A stretch of 64,000 nucleotides of DNA from Massilia sp. R2A-15 (GTDB lineage: Bacteria > Pseudomonadota > Gammaproteobacteria > Burkholderiales > Burkholderiaceae_D), in the NCBI RefSeq assembly GCF_030704305.1, contig NZ_CP131935.1, positions 3,224,001 through 3,288,000 on the forward strand. The letters are read 5' to 3'. Shown piece by piece: positions 1 through 8,123 of the stretch. Below the pieces are notes generated by a model. That model was not told the origin of the DNA, did no database searches, and worked only from the letters and a program-made list of their open reading frames with translations. The position numbers and the translations under genes were made by a program. Every line of letters starts with the position of its first letter. The first letter of the stretch is position 1.

Positions 1-513
1 GATGATGTGTGCGAACAGCACGGTCTCGGGCTCGACCGGCGTGGCGTCGGCGATCTTCTTCACGTCGGCCAGATAGCTGCCCGCGTAGTTCAGCTGGTAG
101 GTGTGGCGGCCCTGCATGAACGCGTAGGCGCGGGTGATGTCGATGGTGTTCTTCAGCTGGCTGTGCGGCTTGACGGCGACGAAGTCGGCCTTGCCGAGCG
201 GCGCGCGCTTGACGGTCGGGCCGGTGTAGTCGAGCGGGTCGCCGTTCGAGCTGTCGCGCACCTCGAACCAGTTGCCGAACAATTCCTGCTCGGTCGCCAC
301 CGAACGAGCCACCCACACCGTGCGGTCGCTCTGGTTGTCGATCGTCAGCCGCACGAGCACCTTGCCGTCGCGCGATTCCACCTGCACTTTTTCGCTGACC
401 GGATTGACCATGCCGTCCCTTGCGCTGGCGCTGCCGCCGAGAACGATGACCGCCGTCGCGCAGGCCGCGCCCAGTAAAACTGCCAGAATACCCTTTGTTG
501 CTGCCCTGCCCAT
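1..513 (-). CDS. Secreted protein, M35-peptidase-like N-terminal domain (3' end outside window)
   Basis: The frame opens with ATG at 513, preceded by a good ribosome binding site (TTGGAG, 7 nt upstream), and stays open for 171 codons to the window edge, so the C-terminus is missing. Residues 1-32 form a signal peptide (hydrophobic ILAVLLGAACATAVIVL, probable cleavage after ASA). The following beta-rich region has the pattern FEVRDSSNG...LDYTGPTVKRAP...DFVAVKP. This resembles the N-terminal pro-domain of deuterolysin/peptidyl-Lys metalloendopeptidases (M35), where an xYxGxxxKR stretch and a late 'tYxlxY' strand are usual. The zinc-binding HEXXH would lie beyond the window, so protease activity cannot be claimed. 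It could equally be a stand-alone domain protein. It is separated from the flagellar genes by a repeat array. Confidence 0.6.
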   Translation of the reverse strand, partial: MGRAATKGILAVLLGAACATAVIVLGGSASARDGMVNPVSEKVQVESRDGKVLVRLTIDNQSDRTVWVARSVATEQELFGNWFEVRDSSNGDPLDYTGPTVKRAPLGKADFVAVKPHSQLKNTIDITRAYAFMQGRHTYQLNYAGSYLADVKKIADATPVEPETVLFAHII

Positions 514-643
514 TACTGCTCCAAGAAAAATAACTGGCGTGATTGTGCACCGCGCCATGCCGTTCGCCAAGCGGACTTGCGCAAAGTTACAAAGGAAAAT
601 CGCGCGCGGCAACACCGGCGCATGAGCGCGCGCAAGATTTCTT

Positions 644-1050
644 GATTGTCGTTCCTGCGAAGGCAGGAACCCATGCTGAATCTGCTCCATTGGTACTGCG
701 TGCTCAGCATGGGTTCCTGCCTACGCAACGACGGCATTATCGGGTGGCAGGTGATAGGGTCTGACCCCGCGGGGTCAGACTCCGGACGCGGCGCGTAATT
801 TCCAGGGTGGGCCGATTGTCGTTCCTGCGAAGGCAGGAACCCATGCTGAATTTGCTCCGTTGGTGCTGCGTGCTCAGCATGGGTTCCTGCCTACGCAGGA
901 ACGACGGCATTATCGGGTAGCAGGTGATAGAGTCTGACCCCGGACGCGAGAAGCCTGTCGCACCTGCGAAGGCAGGTGCCTATGCTGAGCATCCGGACCG
1001 GTAATGCAAGCTCAGCATGGGTTCCTGCCTCCGCAGGAACGACGGTCTAT
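644..1050. repeat. Array of three REP-like extragenic palindromes
   Basis: Three imperfect palindromes of about 86-90 bp lie at 648-733, 818-906 and 957-1044. Each starts gtcg(t/c)(t/a)cctgcgaaggcagg and ends with the inverted arm cctgcct(a/c)cgcaggaacgacg; copy 1 lacks three bases (gga) of the right arm. Copies 1 and 2 are part of a tandem duplication with a 170-bp period that also repeats the downstream text gcattatcgggt..caggtgatag. Copy 3 begins with a variant left arm (gtcgcacctg). The same family recurs at 62531-62619 and, split by an IS110 element, at 21937-23210. The stretch 514-1130 has no convincing gene. The array may act as transcription terminator or RNA-stabilising structure for motD, but no T-run is present. 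Confidence 0.85.
759..780. repeat. Perfect 22-bp palindrome GTCTGACCCC/GGGGTCAGAC
   Basis: A perfect palindrome centred between bases 769 and 770, between REP copies 1 and 2. A shortened version (gagtctgacccc) follows copy 2 at about 930-941. It belongs to the same word family (GGTCTGACCCC / GGGGTCAGxC) as the large inverted repeat at 24275-24384. Its function is unknown; a hairpin without a T-run could be a weak terminator. Confidence 0.6.
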
Positions 1051-1130
1051 CGGCTAATGGCCTTTGTCGATGCTGACTTGGTCCTTCACTAAACGGCGTA
1101 AGAGTCAGCCCCCCGGACGCCGCGCCGACC

Positions 1131-1880
1131 TTATTTGGTGGGGATTTCCTTCGTCGCGTCGGGCAAGGCCGACAGGATCGTCACCGCCACGCGGCGGTTG
1201 CGCGCGCGACCTTCCGCGTCGTCGTTCGACGCCACCGGGATGTTCGAGCCGTGCCCCACCACCGTCATGCGCCCTGGCGCCACGCCGCTGTCGATGAACA
1301 GCCGCACCACGGCGCTCGCGCGCGCGGCCGACAATTCCCAGTTCGACGGGAACACCGGATTCCTGATCTGCAGATTGTCGGTGTGCCCTTCGACCTGCAG
1401 CGTGTGCGGATCGTCGCGCAGCAGCACCGCCAGCGCGCGCAAGGCTTCGCGCGAATCGTTCGTCAGCGTGGCGTCGCCCGAATCGAACAGCACGCTCGCA
1501 TTGATCTCGACGCTCACGCCGCGGCTGTTCTGCGTCACCCGCACCTTGCCTTCCTTGACCAGCGGCGCCAGCGTCGATGTCAGGTCGCGCGCCAGCGTCG
1601 TCAGGCGCTCGCGCTCGCGCCGCAGCGCTTCGGCGCGGCGCTTGGCGACGATGTTGGGCAGCTGGATCGCGCCCGGAATCTCGGCCGTCGATCTGGGCGC
1701 GACGCGCCCGCCGAAGGCATTGCCCAGCGCATCCGAGAACACCTTGTACTTGCCCTCGTTGACCACCGAGATCGCGTACATCACCACAAAGAACGCGAAC
1801 AGCAAGGTGATGAAATCGGCGTACGAGATCAGCCAGCGCTCGTGGTTGTCGGTGGCCTCGTCGTATTTTTTGCGCGCCAT
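1131..1880 (-). CDS. motD: Flagellar motor stator protein MotD (MotB paralogue)
   Basis: A 249-aa inner-membrane protein that should anchor a stator to peptidoglycan. Residues 13-40 contain the single transmembrane helix with the conserved proton-binding aspartate in the context SYADFITLLFAFF. A plug/linker region follows, and about residues 115-235 form an OmpA/MotB peptidoglycan-binding domain (VEGHTDNLQI, NWELSAARA, GxGSNIP...N.DAEGRARNRRV). ATG at 1880 follows the motC stop by 2 nt, so the two are translationally coupled. In the family, MotC/MotD form a second stator beside MotA/MotB, as in Pseudomonas. It is the last gene of the flhF-flhG-fliA-motC-motD block. The C-terminus (SALPDATKEIPTK) looks complete. 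Confidence 0.93.
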   Translation of the reverse strand: MARKKYDEATDNHERWLISYADFITLLFAFFVVMYAISVVNEGKYKVFSDALGNAFGGRVAPRSTAEIPGAIQLPNIVAKRRAEALRRERERLTTLARDLTSTLAPLVKEGKVRVTQNSRGVSVEINASVLFDSGDATLTNDSREALRALAVLLRDDPHTLQVEGHTDNLQIRNPVFPSNWELSAARASAVVRLFIDSGVAPGRMTVVGHGSNIPVASNDDAEGRARNRRVAVTILSALPDATKEIPTK

Positions 1881-1882
1881 GG

Positions 1883-2629
1883 TCAGGGCCGCGACAGCAG
1901 GCTCGCCACGCGCTCGTCGATCACGCGCGAATGGTCGCCGCTGGAGATGTCGTAGAACACCTCGGTGAGGATTTCATACTGCGTCACCGTCTCAGCCACG
2001 ATCGACTTGAGTTTATTCCCGATCGGGTAGAAGAACAGGTTCGCCAGGCCCACCCCGTACACGGTCGAGACGAACGCCACCGCGATGCCGGCGCCCAGGC
2101 GCGACGGGTCGCTCAGATTTTCCATCACGTGGATCAGGCCCAGCACGGCGCCCAGGATGCCAATGGTGGGCGAATAGCCGGCCGCCGACTCCCACACCTT
2201 GGCCGCCTGGCGCTGAGCGAATTCGTAGGCCGTCACCTCGGCCTCCATCAGGCCGCGCAGCTTGTCCGGGTGGATGCCGTCGATCATCAGGCGCAGGCCC
2301 TTCTGCACGAAGGGGTCGCGCGTATCGAGCATGTGCTGCTCGAGCGACAGCAGGCCGTCGCGGCGCGCATGGTTGCTCCACAGCGCGATGTCGCGCGCCA
2401 GCGTCTGGCGCTGGCTTGGCGGCGGGCGAAACACCCAGCGCAGCATCTTCATCGCGCGAATGAAGGTCGGCGTTTCGGTCTGCAGCAGCACCGCGCCGGC
2501 CGTGCCGATGACGACGATCGCGAACGCGGCCGGCTGCACCAGCGAGGCGAGCTTGCCGCCGTCCAGGCCGTGGCCGAGGAACACGCCGGCCAGCGCCAGC
2601 GCGATGCCGATTAAGCTGGCCCAGTCCAC
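1883..2629 (-). CDS. motC: Flagellar motor stator protein MotC (MotA paralogue)
   Basis: A 248-aa member of the MotA/TolQ/ExbB proton-channel family and partner of the MotD encoded just downstream. There are four predicted membrane helices: two near the N-terminus (residues 5-20 and 30-50) and two around residues 150-200, with the typical ...YSPTIGILGAVLGLIHVM and AVAFVSTVYGVGLANLFF segments. A cytoplasmic loop (70-140) lies between them and carries the torque-generating charges. The start is GTG at 2629 with GGGAG five bases upstream. It overlaps the last 19 nt of fliA, which indicates translational coupling. It is probably co-transcribed with fliA, whose product may in turn drive late flagellar promoters. 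Confidence 0.93.
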   Translation of the reverse strand: MDWASLIGIALALAGVFLGHGLDGGKLASLVQPAAFAIVVIGTAGAVLLQTETPTFIRAMKMLRWVFRPPPSQRQTLARDIALWSNHARRDGLLSLEQHMLDTRDPFVQKGLRLMIDGIHPDKLRGLMEAEVTAYEFAQRQAAKVWESAAGYSPTIGILGAVLGLIHVMENLSDPSRLGAGIAVAFVSTVYGVGLANLFFYPIGNKLKSIVAETVTQYEILTEVFYDISSGDHSRVIDERVASLLSRP

Positions 2630-3339
2630 GCCTGCTCCCGTAACGTTGCGCGCAACCGCGCCACAGCCTGCGTATGCAGCTGCGACACGCGCGATTCCGA
2701 CACGCCCATCACGGCGCCGATTTCCTTCAAATTCAGTTCTTCCTCGTAGTACAGGCCCATCAGGATCTTCTCGCGCGGCGGCAAGGCGTCGATGGCGTCG
2801 ATGACGGCCTGGCGAAAGCCCGTGTCCATCAGACTACGCAGCGGATCATCGTCGTCCACGGCGTAGCGGTCGAGGAAGCTGTCGTTGCCGTCGTCGTCGT
2901 GGAAGTCCTCGTAGTACACCAGCTGGTGGCCGCCGCCGTCGGACAGCATCTCCTGGTAGTCGGCCAGCGACATCTTGAGCATCTTCGCCACTTCCGACTC
3001 GGTCGGCGGATGGCCGAGCTTTTGCTGCAGCGACGCCATCGCCGCCTCGATCTTGCGCATGTTCTGGCGCATCGAGCGCGGCAGCCAGTCGCTGTTGCGC
3101 AGCTCGTCGAGCATGGCGCCGCGGATGCGCAGCACCGCATAGGTTTCGAACTGGGCGCCGTGCGTCTCCTCGTAGCGGCTGATGGCGTCGAGCAGGCCGA
3201 TCATGCCGGCCTGGATCAGGTCGTCCACTTCGACGCTGGGTGGCAGCTTGGCCTTCATGTGGTGCGCGAGCCGCTTCACCAACGGCATGTGATCCGTCAG
3301 CAGCTGGTTCTTGTCCGCTTTCCCTTTGACCGTATACAT
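2611..3339 (-). CDS. fliA: RNA polymerase sigma factor FliA (sigma-28)
   Basis: A 242-aa alternative sigma factor for late flagellar and chemotaxis genes. Sigma regions are in the expected order: region 2 (residues about 17-90; DLIQAGMIGLLDAISRYEE, FETYAVLRIRGAMLDELR), region 3 (95-150) and the region 4 helix-turn-helix at the C-terminus (LNLKEIGAVMGVSESRVSQL). Length matches the family (about 235-250 aa). ATG 3339 lies 12 nt from the flhG stop at 3352. In other bacteria FliA is held inactive by FlgM until the hook is complete; no flgM is visible here. Confidence 0.96.
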   Translation of the reverse strand: MYTVKGKADKNQLLTDHMPLVKRLAHHMKAKLPPSVEVDDLIQAGMIGLLDAISRYEETHGAQFETYAVLRIRGAMLDELRNSDWLPRSMRQNMRKIEAAMASLQQKLGHPPTESEVAKMLKMSLADYQEMLSDGGGHQLVYYEDFHDDDGNDSFLDRYAVDDDDPLRSLMDTGFRQAVIDAIDALPPREKILMGLYYEEELNLKEIGAVMGVSESRVSQLHTQAVARLRATLREQAWTGPA

Positions 3340-3351
3340 GGTTATGCGTTG

Positions 3352-4164
3352 TTATGAGCCAAAACGGGTGGTTCCCCCAAGCTGAGGCATTCCGGACAGG
3401 GCAAAACGCCCGGCCAGGCGGCGAAACGCGACCGACGCGCCCGCCAGCGGAAAGGCATCGACCACCGCGCGTCCCAGCCGCGCCGCGCGCTGCAGGTACT
3501 CGTCGGCTGGCACCGAGCCCATCGACGTCAGCGTCACCGCCAGGTAGCGGCTTGCCGCAGAACACATATTATCGTATACCACCTTCGCTTCGGCTTCCGT
3601 CGCACCGGTCACGAGGATGCCGAACGGGCGCCGGCCCAGGGTCTGCGACAGGCGCTTGATCAGGCTGTAGGCGGCCGTGATCGAGGCGGCCGAGGTGCCG
3701 ACCTGCACGACGATCTCGGCGCTGTCCATGATCGGCACGGGAAAGCTGTCCTCGGCGCCGAACTCGCCATCGACGATGACGATGCCGGTCTGCTTGACCA
3801 GCACGTCGAAGCTCTTGGCCAGGCGGCGCGCCTCGTCGGCGCCGGCGCCGCGTTTCATGCGCGCCACGTTGAAGCCTTGCGGCGCCGCGTGGATCACTTC
3901 GTTCAGGCCGCATTCCTGGCGCGCCACTTCCAGCAGGCCGGCGCCGCGCGCCAGCCCGAGGCGCTGGGCCACGCCGTAGTCGCGCGCGCAGGCGTCCACG
4001 ATCAGCACGTCGTTGCCGGCGCGCGCCAGCGACGCGCCCAGGTTCACCAGCATGGCGCCCTTGTCGTCTTCGGGCGTGGCGCAAAGAAAGGTCACGATGC
4101 GCGGGCGCGGGCCCGCGAGCATGCGGCGCAGGCCCTCGGCCTGGTCGAAATCGAAATTAGCCAA
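3352..4164 (-). CDS. flhG: FlhG/FleN-like MinD-family protein with degenerate nucleotide-binding motifs
   Basis: A protein of about 270 aa in the place where FlhG (FleN, YlxH) is always found, directly after flhF and before fliA. FlhG is a MinD-type ATPase limiting flagellar number. The fold pattern is visible (IVTFLCATPEDDKGAMLVNLGASLA; VLIVDACARDYGVAQRLGL; IVIVDGEFGA; AEIVVQVGTSAASITAAYSLIKRL), but the deviant Walker A (KGGxGKT) is replaced by PEDDKGAM and the DAD box reads DAC. ATP binding is therefore doubtful. The start chosen is TTG at 4164, six bases after GAGG and overlapping the flhF stop; an in-frame ATG at 4194 has no good ribosome binding site and would add ten residues. Confidence 0.85.
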   Translation of the reverse strand: MANFDFDQAEGLRRMLAGPRPRIVTFLCATPEDDKGAMLVNLGASLARAGNDVLIVDACARDYGVAQRLGLARGAGLLEVARQECGLNEVIHAAPQGFNVARMKRGAGADEARRLAKSFDVLVKQTGIVIVDGEFGAEDSFPVPIMDSAEIVVQVGTSAASITAAYSLIKRLSQTLGRRPFGILVTGATEAEAKVVYDNMCSAASRYLAVTLTSMGSVPADEYLQRAARLGRAVVDAFPLAGASVAFRRLAGRFALSGMPQLGGTTRFGS

Positions 4165-5449
4165 GCGACACCTCGCGCAGGCTGCGGTCGCCATTGACGT
4201 TGCCGGCCTGCGCCATCAGCAGCGGCAGGTCGCTGTCGGCGTACTGGGTGGCGGCCTGCTCGCGCGTGAGGCGGAAGGCGCGGTCGATCAGCATCGCTTT
4301 GTCGGCCAGGTGCAGGTCTTCCGGCACGCGCTGGCCGTTCGAGATGTAGAACAGGCGCAGCTTCTGGCGGATCACCACGTCGAGCACGTTGCCGATCGAG
4401 GCCGCTTCGTCCATCTTGGTCATAATGCAGCCGGCCAGGCCGCTGCCCTGGTAGGCGCGCACCACTTCGTTCAGGGTCTCGTTGGTCGAGGTGGCGTTCA
4501 GGCACAGCAGGCGCTTCACGTCGGCGCCGGTTTCGGACAGCATCGCCACCTGCTCGGTGACCATCTGGTCGCGCTGCGACACGCCGACGGTGTCAATCAG
4601 CACGGTGTGCTTGTTGCGCAGTTCCTTCAGGGCGATGCGCAGGTCCGCCTCGTCCTTGACCGAGTGCACCATCACGCCGAGGATCTTGCCGTAGATGCGC
4701 AGCTGCTCGTGGCCGCCGATACGATAGGCGTCGGTGGTGATTAGGGCCAGCTTTTCCGGGCCGTGGCGCATCACGCAGCGCGCCGCCAGCTTGGCCGTGC
4801 TGGTGGTCTTGCCCACGCCGGTCGGGCCGACCAGGGCGAACACGCCGCCCTTGTCGAGGATCTCGTCCTCGTCGGTCATGGAAGTGAGGTTACGTTCGAG
4901 CACGGTCTTGATCCAGCGCGCGCTGTCGGCTTCGCTTTTACCGGACGGCATTTTCTCGACCAGGTAACGCGCCAGGTTGGCGGAAAAGCCGGCGGCCAGC
5001 ATCTGGCGCAGCACGGTGGCCTTTTCCGGCTCGCGCTGCTGGGTGGTGCCCCAGGAGATCGCGGCCAGCTGGGTTTCCATCAGGCCACGCATGGCGCGCA
5101 CCTCGTTCATCATGGCCGACATCTCGGCGGCGGCGCTGTCCTTGGCGTGGGCGATTGCGGCGGCCATCATCGACTGCATCGCGGCCATGTCGACGTTGTC
5201 CTGCTGCGGCTGCGGCGCGCGGCGGTTGGCGTAATTTTCAGGCACGTGCAGGGCCGGCGCCGGCTGAGCCATTTCGCTGCCGTGCGGCGGCGCGGAGATG
5301 GAGGCGACGTCGTCGTTGTCCAGCGCGAGGATTTCGACAATGCCGTCGACCGGGCGGTTCGACAGAATGACGGCGTCCGGACCGAGCGCGTCGCGCACTT
5401 TGCGCAAGGCTTCACGCGAGGTGGCGGCGGTAAATTTTTTGACATTCAT
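4157..5449 (-). CDS. flhF: Flagellar biosynthesis SRP-type GTPase FlhF
   Basis: A 430-aa GTPase that recruits early flagellar parts to the cell pole. An N-terminal basic B-domain (MNVKKFTAATSREALRKVRD) is followed by a variable, Ala/Met-rich linker (60-140) and the SRP NG domain. The P-loop GPTGVGKTT lies at about residues 208-216, DTVGVSQRDQ is the G3 region, and TKMDEA provides guanine specificity. ATG 5449 is preceded by AGGAG. The final codons overlap the flhG start. Upstream, where flhA would be expected in related genomes, lie polysaccharide genes instead. The gene must therefore use its own promoter in 5450-5658 or another source. Confidence 0.95.
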   Translation of the reverse strand: MNVKKFTAATSREALRKVRDALGPDAVILSNRPVDGIVEILALDNDDVASISAPPHGSEMAQPAPALHVPENYANRRAPQPQQDNVDMAAMQSMMAAAIAHAKDSAAAEMSAMMNEVRAMRGLMETQLAAISWGTTQQREPEKATVLRQMLAAGFSANLARYLVEKMPSGKSEADSARWIKTVLERNLTSMTDEDEILDKGGVFALVGPTGVGKTTSTAKLAARCVMRHGPEKLALITTDAYRIGGHEQLRIYGKILGVMVHSVKDEADLRIALKELRNKHTVLIDTVGVSQRDQMVTEQVAMLSETGADVKRLLCLNATSTNETLNEVVRAYQGSGLAGCIMTKMDEAASIGNVLDVVIRQKLRLFYISNGQRVPEDLHLADKAMLIDRAFRLTREQAATQYADSDLPLLMAQAGNVNGDRSLREVSLG

Positions 5450-5658
5450 CGATCAAGCTCCTGGGGTCCTGCATCCGGCTCACGCGAGCCACCTCGTTTC
5501 TAACAGTGACCATTATTGACGATGCCGCAAAGAAACCATCGAGCGAAAAGGTGGGTGATTGGGGCGCAATTCAAGAGCGAGTTGGCCGGGGCGGCGCATG
5601 GAGGGGCGGCTTGACCGAATGTTATACTGTTGCCCAACAAAAATAGCTTAGGGCAGCA

Positions 5659-6669
5659 GTGATCAAAGTTCGCGGTATAGACAGCATTCGCGCGTTGGCC
5701 GCGATATGGGTATTCCTGTCCCACTTGGGGAAGATTCCACTAGAGTCGCACTTGGGAACCGGCCGCATGGTATCGCTGCTGTTGAGCATCTACGGAACCC
5801 TGTTCAACGGCACGGCGGCCGTCGTCATCTTCTTCATCATTTCCGGAATTTGCATTCGTCTGGCGTCCCAGGCCGAATCGCTCGAACTCGGTCCGTTCTG
5901 GGTGCGCCGTTTCGTCCGCGTCGGCGGTCCGCTGCTTTGCGCCGTAGGTCTCTCGCATTTCGTGTTCGGCAGCACTGACGTGCTCGACGCCGTGCTGTGG
6001 TCGCTGTACTGCGAACTAATCTACTATTTTATTTACCCGTTCCTCTGCTCCATGGCTTCGAAAATCGGCTGGCCGCTGATGATTGTGACGTCCCTCATAG
6101 CGGCCTGCGCGCTGGTCTCCGTGAAGGATGACCACAACGGCTTCCTGTGGACCTATGGTGTCGGGCTGTCGTGGATTCTCGGTCTGCCGAGCTGGCTGCT
6201 GGGGGTCTATGTCGCTGATAACCTTCGTGCACCCGGTTGGATGCCGACGTTTTGGCCGCGGCGGGCCCTCTGGGGGGCCATGTGGTTGGCATCATCGGTA
6301 GCGCTGGTTGCGCACTTCCATTCCCCGCTCTCTTACAAATACACCATGATCCCCTTCGGCTTGATGGCGAGTTGGTGGCTGCTGGTGGAATTGCGGGCTG
6401 CCGCTAACGAGAAAGAAAACGCGATCCTTACTTGGATAGGTACATGGAGCTATTCCCTGTACCTGTGCCACAAGATCGCGATCGGTTTAATTGTCATGGC
6501 CGGGTTCAGTATTGAGAAAGAGCTTCTGGCGTTCGCTGCGGCGCTGATCTTGGGATTGGTTATGTCGTACGCCTTCTTTCGTCTCATCGAGCGCCCGTTC
6601 CACGAATTGGCGCGCCGGCTTTCAAAAGGCGCGCCCGTTATTTTCACAACGAGGGTCGCCGCTCAGTAG
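5659..6669 (+). CDS. Acyltransferase 3 family membrane protein (polysaccharide O-acylation)
   Basis: A 336-aa integral membrane protein of the acyltransferase 3 (OafA/NodX type) family, which transfers acetyl or other acyl groups to surface sugars. It starts RGIDSIRALAAIWVFLSHLG, which contains the family signature RxLxAxxVxxxH with the catalytic-type histidine. About ten hydrophobic helices follow, ending with FRLIERPFHELARRL, the usual C-terminal ERPF motif. The start is GTG at 5659, seven bases after AGGG. It is the only gene of the first polysaccharide cluster on the plus strand and is convergent with the glycosyltransferase genes, but it probably decorates the same polymer. A TATACT box (5623-5628) lies just upstream, without a clear -35. 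Confidence 0.88.
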   Translation: MIKVRGIDSIRALAAIWVFLSHLGKIPLESHLGTGRMVSLLLSIYGTLFNGTAAVVIFFIISGICIRLASQAESLELGPFWVRRFVRVGGPLLCAVGLSHFVFGSTDVLDAVLWSLYCELIYYFIYPFLCSMASKIGWPLMIVTSLIAACALVSVKDDHNGFLWTYGVGLSWILGLPSWLLGVYVADNLRAPGWMPTFWPRRALWGAMWLASSVALVAHFHSPLSYKYTMIPFGLMASWWLLVELRAAANEKENAILTWIGTWSYSLYLCHKIAIGLIVMAGFSIEKELLAFAAALILGLVMSYAFFRLIERPFHELARRLSKGAPVIFTTRVAAQ

Positions 6670-6935
6670 AGGCTGCAACGTAGCGGCGGATCCGGCAGGC
6701 ATCGCGCCCGGATACGAGCGGCCGCCGGTCCGCACACCGGCCCCCATCGGCCAGAGTCCGGGCATCACGCCACTCGCGCCTTGCCCCGCCGGAGCGCGTG
6801 CCAAGACGCTATCGGCAAGCGCCCTGGTGCGCAACTGAACGGGGCATATCGCGAGGCCATGCTAAACTCATCCCGTATACTTGCTGCCCCTTCAAAAATA
6901 TGTTTTTATGATCCAGACGCAGCATTTCGGCCCCG

Positions 6936-8123
6936 TCAGCTATTCATGGCAAGAGCACGCCTAAACAGGGTACGGCTGAGTTCTACGGCGTGCGGATCGT
7001 CCACTTTTTCCTTCGCGAAGCGTAAACAGTTCATGCGAATTTCACGCTTTTCCGCTGCATTTGAAAGCGCGAATTTTTCGATCGCAGTGGCAAACGCCGC
7101 TCTGTCGTCAAGCGAAAGATCCCACCCGACGCGGCGGCTTTGCAGGTCGCGCCATGGAGTCCGATCGCTTACCAAAATAGGTACCCCTGCAGACAACGCT
7201 TCCATGAAGACATGTCCAAAATTCTCGCCGCGGGAGGGAACAAAAAATATGTCGTGCGCGCTAATAGCCTTCCGTACACCGGAATGCGGGACGGGACCGC
7301 AATAGGCGACCGAAATATTGGGCGGCAATAGCTTGATCCTCGCCTCGCATTTGCTCCAGTAGCCGGCGTCTTCCTTAGGCCCATAGATATTGAAAGCGAC
7401 CGGGACCGACACGTCGCGCAGAACTTCCAGCGCGAATTCCAGGTTCTTCATTGGAGAAATACGGGAAAGAAAACAAATATTGATCGGTTCGGCCACGCCA
7501 CGCTCCTCGCCCTTCAACGGGAAAGTTTCCGATAATTTCTGCAATAAATCCGGCGCAATGATCACATTGTTCGCTACGTGTACATTCTTCACGTTCGGGA
7601 AGACCTTCTGGATATCGGCGGCTTCCAACGTGGTCGAGGCATGCCAGTTGGCGGTACTGAACAAGCCAATGCGACGCGCGAGGCGAATGAACGGAGTTTT
7701 CTTCCAACGTTTAATTCGCAGTGCGCCATCGGTAAACTCACCTCGCGGCGCGAGAACCACGGCCTTTTTGGCGACGAGGTCGAGCCAACGCAATACCATC
7801 GGCAGCAGCGTAAAGCGAGGATCGAAGAAGCTATTCAAATAAAGCACGTCGTACGGTGTGGCAAGAATCAGTTTGAGGAGCACCGGCAACGCTCGCAACG
7901 AATTGCTGACGTAATAAACCTGTGCTTTCCCCACGGCGTTCCACGCATTCGCTCGGATGTCCGCGTAAGGTACGTGGTCGCCCAAGTCGCGATCTGTGGT
8001 AATTATCCTGAAGTCGAATTCATCACCGAGGTGTTCGACCATATTGCGGATCGTTTGAATGGGTCCGCCTCCCCGAAATCCCGGAAGGTAACAGGAAGTC
8101 AAGGTCAGCACGATAGGCTTCAT
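6936..8123 (-). CDS. Glycosyltransferase family 4 (GT-B)
   Basis: A 395-aa GT-B glycosyltransferase. The N-terminal half begins MKPIVLTLTSCYLPGFRGGGP, the usual donor-fold start with a GGxx loop. The C-terminal half carries the nucleotide-sugar binding part: ICFLSRISPMKNLEFALEV, then the family 4 motif SRGENFGHVFMEALSAGVPILVSD with the ExxxGxxxxEAL-like glutamates. ATG 8123 overlaps the stop of the upstream gene (ATGA), so the longer in-frame extension is not used. It is the last gene of the minus-strand run, and its sugar specificity cannot be read. Base composition is more AT-rich than the flagellar genes on either side. Confidence 0.87.
   Translation of the reverse strand: MKPIVLTLTSCYLPGFRGGGPIQTIRNMVEHLGDEFDFRIITTDRDLGDHVPYADIRANAWNAVGKAQVYYVSNSLRALPVLLKLILATPYDVLYLNSFFDPRFTLLPMVLRWLDLVAKKAVVLAPRGEFTDGALRIKRWKKTPFIRLARRIGLFSTANWHASTTLEAADIQKVFPNVKNVHVANNVIIAPDLLQKLSETFPLKGEERGVAEPINICFLSRISPMKNLEFALEVLRDVSVPVAFNIYGPKEDAGYWSKCEARIKLLPPNISVAYCGPVPHSGVRKAISAHDIFFVPSRGENFGHVFMEALSAGVPILVSDRTPWRDLQSRRVGWDLSLDDRAAFATAIEKFALSNAAEKREIRMNCLRFAKEKVDDPHAVELSRTLFRRALAMNS

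Noticed and set aside
644..1050. Spaced repeats resembling a CRISPR array
   Set aside because: Units are about 90-bp imperfect palindromes with unequal spacing and shared flanks, and no cas genes are present; they are REP-like elements.
5611..5628. TTGACC and TATACT before the acyltransferase gene as a -35/-10 pair
   Set aside because: Only six bases separate them, far too few for one promoter; TATACT alone may be a -10 box.
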